Part shown: piece by piece, positions 46,168-56,365 of the stretch
Layout of the letters: each line of letters begins with the position of its first letter
Position numbering within the stretch: the first letter of the stretch is position 1
NCBI RefSeq assembly: GCF_000022545.1
Contig: NC_012883.1
Span: 798,276-862,275 of the forward strand
Direction of reading: 5' to 3'
Source of the DNA: Thermococcus sibiricus MM 739
Lineage (GTDB): Archaea > Methanobacteriota_B > Thermococci > Thermococcales > Thermococcaceae
Length of the DNA stretch: 64,000 nt
Made by a program: the position numbers and the translations under genes
Notes under the pieces: generated by a model
Databases searched by the model: none
Told to the model about the DNA's origin: nothing
Seen by the model: the letters and a program-made list of their open reading frames with translations, nothing else

Positions 46168-46920
46168 ATGAGTTTGGAAGAGATGCTAGAGAAAGAGGAT
46201 TTAGGAATCGAAATCCTTCATCCCGGTGGGTTGGAGATCACTAAGGACTTAGCAGAGCTATGTGGCATTAACGAGAAATCCAAAGTTTTTGATGTGGCAT
46301 GCGGTACCGGAGAAAGCGCTTGCTTTTTGGCAGAAACATTTGAATGCGAGATTGTAGGGGTTGATGCCTCTCCAATAATGGTAGAGAAAGCAAAGAAAAA
46401 AGCAAAAGAGCGGGGATTAGAGGGGAAAACTACTTTTATACTCGCAGATGCCCACAAACTGTCCTTCCCCGATAATACCTTTGACGTTGTTATCTCCGAG
46501 TGCACCCTCTGTCTTCTCAACAAAGAAGCCGCGTTGAGGGAAATGGTTCGTGTAGTTAAGCCGAACGGCTGTGTTGGCATACACGACGTTGCCTGGAAAG
46601 AGAACACACCTAGAGAGCTAAAGCTGAAGCTTAAGGACATTGAAGGAGAAGAACCCGAAACCATTGAGGGATGGAAAAGGCTTTTTGAGAAAGTTGGTCT
46701 CGTAGATGTCGTTGTAGTTGACAAGTCCCACTTAATCCCTGAGTGGATGAAAGAGATGCGGAGACAAGTAGGTCTCTGGGGAGAGCTGAAAATATTCCTG
46801 AATATACTAAAAAAAGAAGGACCAAAAGGCCTGAAGAACGCCTGGGAATCCATGAAGATTTTTGAAAGCTCCCATACTGGTTACGTGATTGTAGTCGGGA
46901 GAAAGCCCTCTAAAGAGTAG
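46168..46920 (+). CDS. Class I SAM-dependent methyltransferase
   Basis: 250 residues. Motif I VFDVACGTGESACFLA (about 40-55), acidic loop VGVDASPIMVEKAKK, LADAHKLSFPDNTFDVVISE and MVRVVKPNGCVGI are the UbiE/methyltransferase-11 pattern. The Cys-containing SECTLCLL segment recalls arsenite-type methyltransferases, but the substrate is unknown. ATG without a clear ribosome site. Its 3' end overlaps the broken convergent gene by 11 bp. Confidence 0.82.
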   Translation: MSLEEMLEKEDLGIEILHPGGLEITKDLAELCGINEKSKVFDVACGTGESACFLAETFECEIVGVDASPIMVEKAKKKAKERGLEGKTTFILADAHKLSFPDNTFDVVISECTLCLLNKEAALREMVRVVKPNGCVGIHDVAWKENTPRELKLKLKDIEGEEPETIEGWKRLFEKVGLVDVVVVDKSHLIPEWMKEMRRQVGLWGELKIFLNILKKEGPKGLKNAWESMKIFESSHTGYVIVVGRKPSKE

Positions 46921-47262
46921 TTTTCTCTTCTTCCTCCTCTTCGATTTCTTCTAGTATGTGCTCAAATTTCTTGAACTCACCAGTCTGGGCGACCAGTGTT
47001 ATAAACTCATCTATTTCCTCCTTTTCAAGGAAAGACCCTACAAGTAGTCTTCCAGTGTATCGGTTGTTCTTGATTTCCCAGAACATGTAGAACTCCGGGA
47101 ACTTGTTCTTTATTTTTCTATATGCTATCCATATTTTGAATCTTTAAGAGGGTTCTGCTCAAGGAAGAAGTGGTTCTTTGAAATTTCTATCATATGGAGA
47201 ATAGCACCTCTTCTAGTTCTTACAACTTTTAACTTGATTGGCTTTTCTTCTATTGTTCTCAT
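46910..47262 (-). pseudogene. Frameshifted gene for a small conserved protein
   Basis: ATG at 47262 with GGTGAT upstream begins MRTIEEKPIKLKVVRTRRGA. The frame stops at a TAG near 47127. Adding one base there (GGAATAGCA for GGATAGCA) restores AYRKIKNKFPEFYMFWEIKN and continues to a normal end (EEIEEEEEEKTTL) at 46910, giving about 117 residues. No ORF of its own survives the shift. Family not recognised; the acidic tail and mixed alpha/beta pattern suggest a soluble protein. Confidence 0.75.
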
Positions 47263-47308
47263 GTTATCACCAAATAAAAAGTAGGATTAGGAGAACTTAA
47301 ACCTTTCT

Positions 47309-48610
47309 TTATACTATTTTTCCCAAGCCAAGCACTCTGGGAGATACAAAAGCCCCAAGCTCCTCCTTTTTCTTTCCCACAGCAACTATAGATTTTATGA
47401 ACTCAAATATGTTTCCAACAAACATGTTGTCCTTGAAGGGGGTAAGTTCACCGTTTTTAACGACGTAACCAAGCCCCACGGTTAGCGAGAAGTCTCCACT
47501 GATCGGATTCGCAGTGTGTTCACCAAAGACCTTCTTTAGTATAACTCCTTCAAAATCTTCAAGATTTTCTTCTTTTCCCTCTACAATTATATTGCTCGTG
47601 CCGATGTGTGGTGGGGTCCTAAAGTCCCTTACAGCGTTCCCCGTGCTTTCCATTCCCAAGAGTCTTGCATAGGTTTCATCTAGGAGGAAATTCTTCAATA
47701 TTCCATTTTCAACTAAGACAGTTCTTTGGCCAGGGTTTCCTTCACCATCAAAGGAATAACTTGCTATTTTGCCCTCCAACGTGGCATCGTCTATGAGAGT
47801 AAAAGAATCACTTGCTACACTTTCTCCAACTGTTGTGAATTTGCTTCTCTTGTGATATACGTTATCTCCCCTTAAGTTTGAAATAAACAGCCCGAGGATT
47901 GATGCAACCGCGTGAGGCTCTAAGACAAGCTCTCCCTCAAATGAATTTAAGGGCTTTGCATTGTAGCTGAGTTCAGTCTCTTGGAGGGATTTTTCAAGTC
48001 CTATATCCAGTTCTTTTTCAAAATTCATCAGTATCCGGGAGGCCTTATAATAATCCCCGCTTCCAACTTTCCCATCTTTTTTGACTATATAAACACTAAA
48101 ACTCATTGCTGTCCCTTCTTCCGTTATTTCAATCCCATTTGAATTTGCTATGCCGTCTTTTGCCACACCAAAGGCCAGCCTTCCCGAGAAGATATAACTT
48201 GTTCCATATTTTTCTCTCAGCTCGCTCTCCTTTTGGGATATCTCCTTTCCCACCTTTAAAGCTTCTTCAAACTCTAGCTCAGCTATCTTTTTATCGTAAA
48301 TTCCATTAACCTTTCTAATCGGCTTTTTGTCGGGAAATCCGTAGAATTTCACCTGTCCAACCTTGGCAAGTTTTATGGTTCTCTTAACAAACTTCTCAAG
48401 CTCCTCCTTTGGATGATTAATTCCTGTTATGTATGAGAACCCCTGCTTCCCATTGTACCCAACTCTGAGCCCTATCCCAGAATGATATTTTCTTTGAGCC
48501 CTCTCAAGCTCACATTTCTCAATTTTAAAGGAGCTCCCTCTCCCAATCTCCCAGTAAATTTCCCACTCAATATTCTCGCGGTTTAAGATCTTAATTAGTT
48601 CATCTATCAT
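47309..48610 (-). CDS. pmbA: PmbA/TldE-type subunit of the TldD/TldE protease
   Basis: 433 residues. It has the PmbA/TldE layout, an N-terminal domain with ERAQRKYHSGIGLRV and a C-terminal barrel with LVLEPHAVASILGLF (no HExxxH zinc motif), GEGNPGQRTVLVENG and NPISGDFSLTVGLGYVV. It partners TldD, which supplies the zinc site, to degrade peptides. ATG 48610 with GAAGGG upstream. The partner gene is 0.6 kb upstream on the same strand, separated by a dead lipoprotein gene on the other strand. Confidence 0.9.
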   Translation of the reverse strand: MIDELIKILNRENIEWEIYWEIGRGSSFKIEKCELERAQRKYHSGIGLRVGYNGKQGFSYITGINHPKEELEKFVKRTIKLAKVGQVKFYGFPDKKPIRKVNGIYDKKIAELEFEEALKVGKEISQKESELREKYGTSYIFSGRLAFGVAKDGIANSNGIEITEEGTAMSFSVYIVKKDGKVGSGDYYKASRILMNFEKELDIGLEKSLQETELSYNAKPLNSFEGELVLEPHAVASILGLFISNLRGDNVYHKRSKFTTVGESVASDSFTLIDDATLEGKIASYSFDGEGNPGQRTVLVENGILKNFLLDETYARLLGMESTGNAVRDFRTPPHIGTSNIIVEGKEENLEDFEGVILKKVFGEHTANPISGDFSLTVGLGYVVKNGELTPFKDNMFVGNIFEFIKSIVAVGKKKEELGAFVSPRVLGLGKIV

Positions 48611-48700
48611 CTTCCAACCCTTCTTCACTAATCTATGCGAAATTAAAGTTTTTGGTAAAATATATATCTCTTTTGCTGGGATTATTTCTAGGTGGATGGG

Positions 48701-49188
48701 TTGAGATTAACAGCTGTGGTTTTAATTTTAATTATTCTCTCAAGTGGATGCTTGGGAGTGAACTCAACTCTGTCTCCTTCTAAAGAGGAAGAGGTCTCGT
48801 GACTCAGGCTCGGGTATGGAGAATTTAATGCAGGAAATATATTGCTCAGTTTAACCGATGAGTATGAGTGTTTAGAAGAGAACTTGATATTCCTTATGTC
48901 ACCCAACAGAACCATTAAAATCAAAGGCCTTATCTTTGCCAAAAAATACAGCATAAACCAGAGGGTGTTATTACAAGGAAAATCGAAAATATAAGCGTTG
49001 AAATAGTCCCAAAAGAGACTATCATATCTGAAAACAAAAACGCAACTTTTGAAGTAATAATCAAGACAGAAAACGTAAGTGTCGATGAGACTTACTACAT
49101 CTATATTGTTGCATTTGGAGAAGATGGATGGAAGGCGTGGACCAGGATAGATGTGAAAATCTGGGGGTTAGAGAAGTCCTCCCACTAA
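48701..49188 (+). pseudogene. Decayed lipoprotein gene
   Basis: TTG at 48701 after GGTGGATGGG begins a lipoprotein signal (LRLTAVVLILIILSSGCLG). An in-frame TGA (48800-48802) interrupts EEEVS/LRLGYGEFNAGNILLSL, and near 48963 the frame shifts to GVITRKIENISVEIVPKE, which runs to a TAA at 49188, ending 21 bp inside the convergent tldD gene. Total about 160 codons with two lesions. It was a secreted beta-rich protein of unknown role. Confidence 0.75.
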
Positions 49189-50535
49189 TGCCCGTGTTAA
49201 AATATGAGGGCCCCCATCATCGACCGACACCCACTGTCCTTTTCCACAATAGCCGGGAAACTCGATTTTAAGGTCTTTTCCAATTGCCCTTATATTTTTG
49301 AGAACCTCCAGAATCTTGCCCGAAAGCGCAACATCTCTTATTGGTGTTTTTATTTCTCCGTTTTCGATTATATACCCTTCCTTAGCACCGAACGTAAAGG
49401 TGCCGTTAGCTATATCCACCTGTCCACCTTTATCCCCTATCAAATACAGTCCATTTTTAACCTCTTCAAGCATCTCTTCAAATCTCCAGTCTCTGGGCTC
49501 TATGTAGGTGTTGCTCATTCTAACTAGGGGTTGATAGTTATAATTTTGGGCCCTTCCATGGCCATTTGGTTCTAAATTAAAGAAAGCAGCAGTCTCTCTG
49601 TCTAAGAGGTACTCATTTAAAACTCCATTTTTTATAATTTCAACTCTTTTTGATTTAACCCCCTCATCGTCATAAAGATAAGAACCAAATTTTCCTTCTA
49701 ATGTTGGATCATCCACAACCGTTAACTCTTCTACCGCTATCTTTTTCCCAAGTTTGTTCTCAAATATGCTCTCACCATTTTTAACAGCATCCCCTTCAGC
49801 TGCATGACCCAAGGCTTCATGGATAAAAACTCCTGCAAGTTCAGGATCTACAATAACGTCAAATTCTCCGGAGGGAGGCAGGCTAGCATTTAAGAGATTT
49901 TTAGCTTTTTCTTTTACAAAAGAGGTCCAATGTTCAATATCTATCTTTTCTATAATCTCCCATCCGGTTGTTCCCCCAAAAATTTTCCAATAAGTTTGCA
50001 TATCGCCATTTTTCTTCGCTGTAACTGAGAAACTTAAACGGATCCTTGGAGTTAGGGTTTTAATCTCACTTCCCAGAGAATTGAAATAAAGTTGCTCTTT
50101 TATGCCATCACCATAAACGATTCTTCTGTTTGGAAGAGCATCTCCCTTTAGGAGAGAATCAAGAGAAGTTAAAAAGGTCATTTTCTCCTCAAGATCAACA
50201 TCTAGAAACGATTTTTGCACTTTTATTTCACTCTCGTCTCTAATAAGATCTCCAAAATAGATTTTTGCATTACCCGGACTTGTTTTGGCAATTTTCATTG
50301 CAATTTTGATAGCGTCTTCAGCTCTCCTCATATCATTTGCTGATGAAAACCCCCATGAACCGCTAAAAGCTCTTACTCCGATGCCAATCTCTACATTTGA
50401 AGACACGTCTTCAAAATGAGAATTTTGAATTTCGATATGTGTCGCATTTATTTTATTTATTCTAATTTCATAATATGGAATTTTGTACTTTCTAGCAAGT
50501 TCTTCAGCTCTTTTGAATAACTTTTCCACTTCCAT
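49168..50535 (-). CDS. tldD: TldD-type metalloprotease subunit
   Basis: 455 residues. The zinc motif is VFIHEALGHAAEGD (HExxxH, about 242-255). GSYLYDDEGVKSKRVEII, MSNTYIEPRDW and FTFGAKEGYIIENGEI are family blocks. With PmbA/TldE it forms a heterodimeric peptidase. ATG 50535 with GGGAGG upstream. Confidence 0.93.
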   Translation of the reverse strand: MEVEKLFKRAEELARKYKIPYYEIRINKINATHIEIQNSHFEDVSSNVEIGIGVRAFSGSWGFSSANDMRRAEDAIKIAMKIAKTSPGNAKIYFGDLIRDESEIKVQKSFLDVDLEEKMTFLTSLDSLLKGDALPNRRIVYGDGIKEQLYFNSLGSEIKTLTPRIRLSFSVTAKKNGDMQTYWKIFGGTTGWEIIEKIDIEHWTSFVKEKAKNLLNASLPPSGEFDVIVDPELAGVFIHEALGHAAEGDAVKNGESIFENKLGKKIAVEELTVVDDPTLEGKFGSYLYDDEGVKSKRVEIIKNGVLNEYLLDRETAAFFNLEPNGHGRAQNYNYQPLVRMSNTYIEPRDWRFEEMLEEVKNGLYLIGDKGGQVDIANGTFTFGAKEGYIIENGEIKTPIRDVALSGKILEVLKNIRAIGKDLKIEFPGYCGKGQWVSVDDGGPHILTRALVGGLL

Positions 50536-50606
50536 GGAACCTCCCAAAAAAGAGGATCAAAGGTTGCTTATATTCTTTTTGGAAATCCCAAAATAAAAAA
50601 GAAAGA

Positions 50607-52106
50607 TCAGTAGTCAATTTCTTCCTTTTCCTTGAGTTCTTTATACATCCGCCATGTGATTATGGGCCTTTTAGCTGCTAAGACATCATCTACTCTCCTT
50701 ACTGTAGTATTGTGGGGGGCAGTTTTTACCAATTCAGGAGTAGTATAAGCCTCCTTACTGATCTTTTTAAGAGCCTCCACATAGGCATCTAAGTCTTCCT
50801 TTGTGACCGTCTCAGTAGGCTCTATCATTAATGCTTCGTGAACTATCAACGGGAAGTATATTGTAGGAGCATGCAATCCAAAATCAAGCAGGCGCTTTGC
50901 CACGTCTAAAGTCTTCACACCAGTATCCCGTTTCATTGGTTCGGCAGAAAAGACTACTTCGTGCTTTCTAAGTTCTTTGTGTGGTAATTCATATCCTTTA
51001 GTTCCTTTTAGTTTCTGGGCCAAGTAATTGGCATTAAGTACAGCGACCTCTCCGACTTCTCTGAGACCGTCCCTTCCCATCATCTTAAGATATGTTAACG
51101 CCCTTACCAATACTGTAAAGTTTCCGTAGAATTCCTTTACTTTTCCTATGCTTTTTGGGAGGTCATAGTTCAAGTAATACCTCTCTCCATCAAACTCAAC
51201 GAGAGGTACTGGGAGATAATCGATTAAGTGTTTTTTTACACCTACAGGACCACTTCCAGGCCCTCCTCCACCGTGAGGTGTAGAGAATGTTTTATGCAGG
51301 TTTATGTGAACAACATCAAATCCCATGTCTCCAGGTCTGGCTTTACCAAGAATTCCATTCAGATTTGCACCGTCGTAATAAAGTAACCCACCAGCGTCGT
51401 GGACTATTTTCGCTATTTCGAGGATATCTTCTTCGAATATTCCAAGAGTATTGGGATTTGTTAACATTATCCCCGCTGTTTTTTCACTAACTGCATTTTC
51501 CAATGCTGCTATATCGACCATACCTTGTTCATTAGAAGGTATCTCTACAACCTTGAAACCGGCCATAGCAGCGCTTGCTGGATTTGTGCCATGAGCAGAA
51601 TCTGGAACTATTATCTCATTTCTTTGTGTTTCTCCATGGTCTAAATGATAGGCCCTTATTATCATCACTCCTGTAAATTCTCCATTTGCTCCAGCAGCAG
51701 GCTGTAAAGTGAAACGATCCATTCCAACGATTTCCTTTAACCATTGTTCAAGCTCCCACATTATCTGCAATGCCCCTTGAACTGTTCTCTCATCCTGATA
51801 AGGATGAATAAATGCAACTTCCGGATGATTGGCCAGTTCTTCATTAATCTTGGGATTGTATTTCATAGTACAGGACCCTAATGGGTACATTCCATTGTCC
51901 ACACCGTAGTTCATTTGACTAAGTCTTGTGTAATGTCTAACCACCTCAGGTTCGCTCAATTCAGGTAATTCCAGATTTTTTCTCTTTAGATGCTGGGGAA
52001 TTTGAACGTCAATGTCTTCGATCGGACTTGGGAGTGTGAATCCTATTCTACCCGGCTTAGAGAGTTCAAAAACAAGAGGTTCTTCCCATTTCGCCTGTCT
52101 GAACAT
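50607..52106 (-). CDS. gcvPB: Glycine dehydrogenase (decarboxylating) P-protein subunit 2
   Basis: 499 residues. The PLP Lys is in [21 protein letters not shown] (about residue 270), with [11 protein letters not shown] (Asp-x-x-Asn) before it. It is the catalytic half of the split glycine decarboxylase of the glycine cleavage system. ATG 52106 after GAGGTGGGAAAG, 10 bp behind gcvPA. Confidence 0.96.
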   Translation of the reverse strand: MFRQAKWEEPLVFELSKPGRIGFTLPSPIEDIDVQIPQHLKRKNLELPELSEPEVVRHYTRLSQMNYGVDNGMYPLGSCTMKYNPKINEELANHPEVAFIHPYQDERTVQGALQIMWELEQWLKEIVGMDRFTLQPAAGANGEFTGVMIIRAYHLDHGETQRNEIIVPDSAHGTNPASAAMAGFKVVEIPSNEQGMVDIAALENAVSEKTAGIMLTNPNTLGIFEEDILEIAKIVHDAGGLLYYDGANLNGILGKARPGDMGFDVVHINLHKTFSTPHGGGGPGSGPVGVKKHLIDYLPVPLVEFDGERYYLNYDLPKSIGKVKEFYGNFTVLVRALTYLKMMGRDGLREVGEVAVLNANYLAQKLKGTKGYELPHKELRKHEVVFSAEPMKRDTGVKTLDVAKRLLDFGLHAPTIYFPLIVHEALMIEPTETVTKEDLDAYVEALKKISKEAYTTPELVKTAPHNTTVRRVDDVLAAKRPIITWRMYKELKEKEEIDY

Positions 52107-52116
52107 CTTTCCCACC

Positions 52117-53472
52117 TCACAACTCTGCTTCATTTATTATCTCTCTCATGTTTGTCACGAGCGCGTCAATCCACTCTTTTCTTGTTGTTTCAGTTACTGC
52201 GAGTAAAGCACTTTCCTCTAACTCTGGGAAGTGTGGTTTCAAGTAGAACCCTCCATGAATGTTTCTCTTCAGGAGCTCCTCGTGAATCACGTCATAGGGG
52301 ATCTCAAATTTGACAACTACGTCTTTGAAATTAATGCCATCAAAAGGAATTTCGGCCACTTCGCTTATACGCTCCTTGAAGTATTTGGTGTTCTTTAAAA
52401 TGATCTCTCCTAATTTCTGTAGGCCTTTCGGCCCAAGTGTGGCCATGTGAATTGCTGCAGCAACTGCTACAAGAGCTTCATTTGAACAAATATTGGACGT
52501 TGCTTTTGCTCTTCTGATGTGTTGCTCTCTGGTTTGTAACGTCATGACAAAGGCCCTTTTTCCATCTGCATCCTTTGTCATCCCTATTACTCTTCCGGGC
52601 ATCTGCCTTAATATCCTTCTTTCATTTTTAACAGCGAAAATTCCTGCTCTAGGTCCACCAAAGTTCAACGCACTGCCCAAGAAAGACGCTTCTCCAACTA
52701 CTACATCTGCCCCAAGTTCACCTGGCGCTTCTATTATTCCAAGTATTGTTGGATCAACGCCCACCACAAACAACGCTCCACTTTCATGAGCTATTTCTCC
52801 GATTTCCTTTATCTGTTCTTCAATTAATCCAAAAAAGTTCGGAACCTCGAGATAAATCCCCGCTGCATCTGTGGCCTTTTCCTTAAGGTCTTCAATGTCT
52901 ACTTGACCGTTTTCATTCCACTTTACATATTCGATTTCAAGGCCGGGTCCTGCTGTGTAGGTATGAAGGATTTTCTTTCTCTCAGGATGTAAATGTCCTG
53001 GCACTATGAATTTCTTTTTTCCTGTTACACGAGCACTCATTAAGGCAGCTTCGGCCATTGCTGTGCCCCAATCATACATAGAGGCATTAACTATTTCTAA
53101 TCCAACAAGCTCCCCAATTAGACTTTGATATTCAAATAGTGCTTGGAGCATTCCCTGGCTTATTTCCGCCTGATAAGGAGTATATGAAGTTATAAACTCA
53201 CTTCTTTCGATGAGATACTTCACATGGGCTGGCACATAGTGAAAATATGCCCCAGCACCTAAGAAAGTTGGCATTTCTAAAACACTCTTGTTTTTGTTGA
53301 GTATTTCATTCATTTCAAGAAAAACTTCATATTCACTTTTGCCTTCTGGAAGGTTGAATTCCTTTACGAAGTCCTCTGGAACATCTGAAAAGAGATCGGC
53401 AATGCTTTTGAAGCCAATCTCACGCAGCATTTCTTCCTTGTGGCCTGAGTTTGGGATATAGTGTCTTGCCAT
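52117..53472 (-). CDS. gcvPA: Glycine dehydrogenase (decarboxylating) P-protein subunit 1
   Basis: 451 residues from the ATG with GGTGG upstream. Family blocks are [48 protein letters not shown] and [21 protein letters not shown]. It forms an alpha2beta2 enzyme with GcvPB. An apparent 37-codon N-terminal extension upstream of the ATG has no ribosome site and is not counted. Confidence 0.96.
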   Translation of the reverse strand: MARHYIPNSGHKEEMLREIGFKSIADLFSDVPEDFVKEFNLPEGKSEYEVFLEMNEILNKNKSVLEMPTFLGAGAYFHYVPAHVKYLIERSEFITSYTPYQAEISQGMLQALFEYQSLIGELVGLEIVNASMYDWGTAMAEAALMSARVTGKKKFIVPGHLHPERKKILHTYTAGPGLEIEYVKWNENGQVDIEDLKEKATDAAGIYLEVPNFFGLIEEQIKEIGEIAHESGALFVVGVDPTILGIIEAPGELGADVVVGEASFLGSALNFGGPRAGIFAVKNERRILRQMPGRVIGMTKDADGKRAFVMTLQTREQHIRRAKATSNICSNEALVAVAAAIHMATLGPKGLQKLGEIILKNTKYFKERISEVAEIPFDGINFKDVVVKFEIPYDVIHEELLKRNIHGGFYLKPHFPELEESALLAVTETTRKEWIDALVTNMREIINEAEL

Positions 53473-53603
53473 TTTTACCACCCTTTTGGAATCATCATCT
53501 AGACATTTCACTCTACTAAAATATATGCTTTTTGGAGAGCAAAACTTAAAGGGAAACAATGTGTGGTTAATGTGGAGAATCAAAAATATGGGAGGAACTC
53601 TTC

Positions 53604-54275
53604 ATGATAATTGGCTTTGACTTTGATGGTACATTGATAGATAGCTACTCTGTTATAGAGGAAGCCTTTAGCCGGGCTCTAAAAAAACACTTTCCATGGC
53701 TTCCATTTAACTCTTTATGGGCTAAACTCCTTACTAAAGCAGAGTTACACTTTGAAAGGCCTAGATTTGGAAAATATTCCGGTAAAACAAGGCAACCAGC
53801 ATTCTTTAAAACAAAATTTGCCCGTACGTGGTTTGAGGAAAGGGCAAAGTTATCAAAGCCTATTGACGAGTCAAAAAACCTTCTAAAAAAGCTTAGAGAA
53901 GAAGGACATAAGGTAATTTCCTTTTCTGCTGAAGACTTTTTGACCGGGATGAAAGAATATCGTTTAAAGGTTGCAGGATTTTATGAGTTATTTGATGATA
54001 TAATAATCTTTGGTGGTAATATGAGCCTTTGTGAAACTTTTCAGATTCTCAGAGAGAAATATGGAGATGAGGTATTCATATGGGTGGATGACAAGCCCTG
54101 GAGATTTGTAGGAAGGGGAGATGAGAACACTGAATATGTATGGTATTATTTCCCTCCAACGGCAAAATATGTTACCAAAGAGATTTTAGATCAAATCCCA
54201 CACCTTCACGTTATCCATGATCTTTGGAGTATTTTCGATGTAATAGAGCGGGTTAAACAAGAAAGAGGTCTTTAA
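53604..54275 (+). CDS. HAD-superfamily hydrolase
   Basis: 223 residues. Motif I FDFDGTLID is at residues 5-13. Motif II VISFSAEDF, and the acidic IWVDDKPWRFVG in motif IV position, complete the fold. A helical cap lies between. The substrate is unknown. GGAGGAACTCTTC precedes the ATG. Confidence 0.85.
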   Translation: MIIGFDFDGTLIDSYSVIEEAFSRALKKHFPWLPFNSLWAKLLTKAELHFERPRFGKYSGKTRQPAFFKTKFARTWFEERAKLSKPIDESKNLLKKLREEGHKVISFSAEDFLTGMKEYRLKVAGFYELFDDIIIFGGNMSLCETFQILREKYGDEVFIWVDDKPWRFVGRGDENTEYVWYYFPPTAKYVTKEILDQIPHLHVIHDLWSIFDVIERVKQERGL

Positions 54276-54310
54276 TTATGTTTAAATATTATTACCACTA
54301 ACTTACCTCG

Positions 54311-54344
54311 TGAAAGCCCCGTCCTTAGGGTGGGGAGGGGGTCA
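54311..54344 (+). mobile_element. Solo IS200/IS605-type right-end hairpin (copy 4)
   Basis: TGAAAGCCCCGTCCTTAGGG plus TGGGGAGGGGGTCA is the best conserved of four copies. Its G-rich right arm (GGGAGGGGG) lies 8-10 nt before the ATG of the next gene and acts as that gene's apparent ribosome site. No transposase is present. Confidence 0.55.
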
Positions 54345-54349
54345 GTCTC

Positions 54350-55030
54350 ATGAAATTTGAACTTCTCCCTCAGAAGGCCATCAAAATTGGGGATGACTTA
54401 ATAATAGCAGACCTCCATCTAGGATACGAAGAGAGTCTGGCTCGGGAAGGAATTTATTTGCCAAAAGCATTCGATCAGATGATAACCTCACTAAAAAGTC
54501 TGATAGAAAAAAATCATTTTAAACGACTTATTATAAATGGTGATCTAAAGCACTCTTTTGTCCCATTCAAGCGAGAAAAAATTGAGCTGGAAACATTCTT
54601 TAATAAGATCTCCCCGCTGGTTGAGGAGGTAATGGTCATAAGGGGCAATCATGATGTTGGTATGTCTTGGATAAAAAGTTTAGGAGTTGAGATTTTAGAT
54701 GAACTTGAAATTAGAAATTGGAAAATTGTTCATGGTCATAAACTTGTAGAGGGGGATAGATTTATTATAGGGCATGAACATCCTGCTATAAGACTACGAG
54801 ATGAAGTAGGAGCTCTGATAAAGGTGCCAATATTTTTAAAAAGTGAAAACCTAATAGTCATGCCTGCCTTTTCCCCGTGGGCCTATGGAAATGACATCCT
54901 CAGAGAGATTGTGTCTCCTTTCTTAAGAAGCTTGGATACCACAGCATTTGAAGTTTTTGTTCCATTAGAAACAGAAATGTTAAGCTTTGGAAAATTGACG
55001 GAATTAATTCGGGCCATTCAAAAAATATAA
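54350..55030 (+). CDS. Calcineurin-like metallophosphoesterase
   Basis: 226 residues. Metal ligands appear in IIADLHLGYE (Asp-x-His), INGDLKHSF (GDxxH-like), MVIRGNHDVG (GNHD), VHGHKL and IIGHEHPA. It matches the archaeal ICC-type phosphoesterases, of uncertain substrate (nucleotide or DNA). Its ribosome site appears to come from the solo IS-like end directly upstream. Confidence 0.88.
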   Translation: MKFELLPQKAIKIGDDLIIADLHLGYEESLAREGIYLPKAFDQMITSLKSLIEKNHFKRLIINGDLKHSFVPFKREKIELETFFNKISPLVEEVMVIRGNHDVGMSWIKSLGVEILDELEIRNWKIVHGHKLVEGDRFIIGHEHPAIRLRDEVGALIKVPIFLKSENLIVMPAFSPWAYGNDILREIVSPFLRSLDTTAFEVFVPLETEMLSFGKLTELIRAIQKI

Positions 55031-55110
55031 TATCTCTATCTTCACAAGGCAAGACCCTAAAAATCACAAAAGTTTAAAATTACATGGCCCTAATTCTTTC
55101 TGGTGATAAG

Positions 55111-55809
55111 ATGGACATCTTTAGTACGATAATTTTCTTTGCTTATGCTCCTGCTTTAGCAATATTATGGTATTTCTATCATGAGGATAAATATGAACCT
55201 GAGCCCAAACGATTTGTGATTGGTACCTTTATTTTAGGTGCAACACTCTCAATAGGTATAGCTATGATCTTAGAAGCTTTTTTAGTGCAAGGGGAATTTG
55301 GATATGCCCTCTTACCAGCAACTGCATTTTATATGGCGCTTGTGGCCGGCATTGTGGAGGAACCCGCAAAAACCCTTGCCATTCGGTTTCCATTCAAAGC
55401 TGGTCAAATGGATGGGATCATGGATGGAGTAGTTTATGGAGTAGCAGCAGGATTAGGATTTGCAGCCACCGAGAATTTCTTATATGGGATCGGCTTTGGA
55501 GTTGGCACCACTATAGTTAGAGCTTTTTTAACTCCATTCGCCCATGCAACATGGAGTGCAATAGTCGGGGTTGGATATGGCCTAAAAGCTGAAGGAAAAA
55601 TTCAAAGTGTTTCTGGATACCTTAGTTTAGGAATACTACTTCACTTCCTTTGGGATTACTTCGCATTTCTAAGCATCGCCACACCTGCATATTACATCTT
55701 CACAATATTATTGATCTTTATCAACATAGCCATAATCAGATACTTTATAATGGTTGGTCAACGGGAGGATTTAGAGAAAATGTGGTGGTATTGGTTTGGT
55801 AGGAGGTAA
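55111..55809 (+). CDS. PrsW-family intramembrane metalloprotease
   Basis: 232 residues with about seven membrane helices. PrsW motifs are GIVEEPAKTLAI (EE-x-x-K), GIMDGVVYGVAAGLGFAATENFLY (E-N) and the C-terminal HFLWDYF. It may cleave membrane proteins such as anti-sigma-type factors in bacteria; the archaeal substrate is unknown. ATG 55111 with GGTGAT upstream is used. Confidence 0.88.
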   Translation: MDIFSTIIFFAYAPALAILWYFYHEDKYEPEPKRFVIGTFILGATLSIGIAMILEAFLVQGEFGYALLPATAFYMALVAGIVEEPAKTLAIRFPFKAGQMDGIMDGVVYGVAAGLGFAATENFLYGIGFGVGTTIVRAFLTPFAHATWSAIVGVGYGLKAEGKIQSVSGYLSLGILLHFLWDYFAFLSIATPAYYIFTILLIFINIAIIRYFIMVGQREDLEKMWWYWFGRR

Positions 55810-55813
55810 TAAC

Positions 55814-56023
55814 ATGAAGGAAAAAATAGAACAGGCCCTTTTTGAGGTGAGACCCTACATTGAGTATTACGAAGAACTAAAGAAAAGGGTCGAAGAAATT
55901 GCTTCAACAACCGACGAGGAGGGCCTCTTTATCAAACTCTTGGAAGAAGAAATTAAAAAATCAGAGGAGCCCTTTAAGACGGATCTAAGAATATTTCTCC
56001 AGAAATTTACATCTTTCCTTTGA
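55814..56023 (+). CDS. Small helical protein, function unknown
   Basis: 69 residues, highly charged and helical, no Cys or membrane segment. GGAGGTAAT precedes the ATG and only 4 bp separate it from the PrsW gene, so it is co-transcribed; a partner role is inference. Confidence 0.6.
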   Translation: MKEKIEQALFEVRPYIEYYEELKKRVEEIASTTDEEGLFIKLLEEEIKKSEEPFKTDLRIFLQKFTSFL

Positions 56024-56365
56024 AAGACCTCACTATCTAATTCGAAATTTCTTTCTATTTGAAAATTTCTTGAGCAACCACCTGTTCTGTGAAAAATTTT
56101 TGGAAATTTTGTATAATAATGAGCGACCATGATTGATGAATTTACATTCAAGTAATTTTTTCATGGGCTGTGTGCATTATACATGGTTCATGATAGAAGT
56201 GCAACATAATTGAGCCTTTTATGGTTTTATTGCTTCTTACTTCTCTGTAATGGCTTTAAACAGACTGAAAAACTTTATATGTGCAAAAAAGACAGAATGC
56301 CTTGCTTTTGTATCTTTAGTATAGATAATAAACCACATGTACAAAAATATACAGGGGGTTGAAAA
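56024..56365. other. Intergenic region with OPT promoter only
   Basis: This 342-bp AT-rich gap holds a TATA-like CTTTATATG near 56271-56279 for the OPT gene and a weak inverted pair around 56042-56070. No gene, guide RNA or tRNA was seen. Confidence 0.4.
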
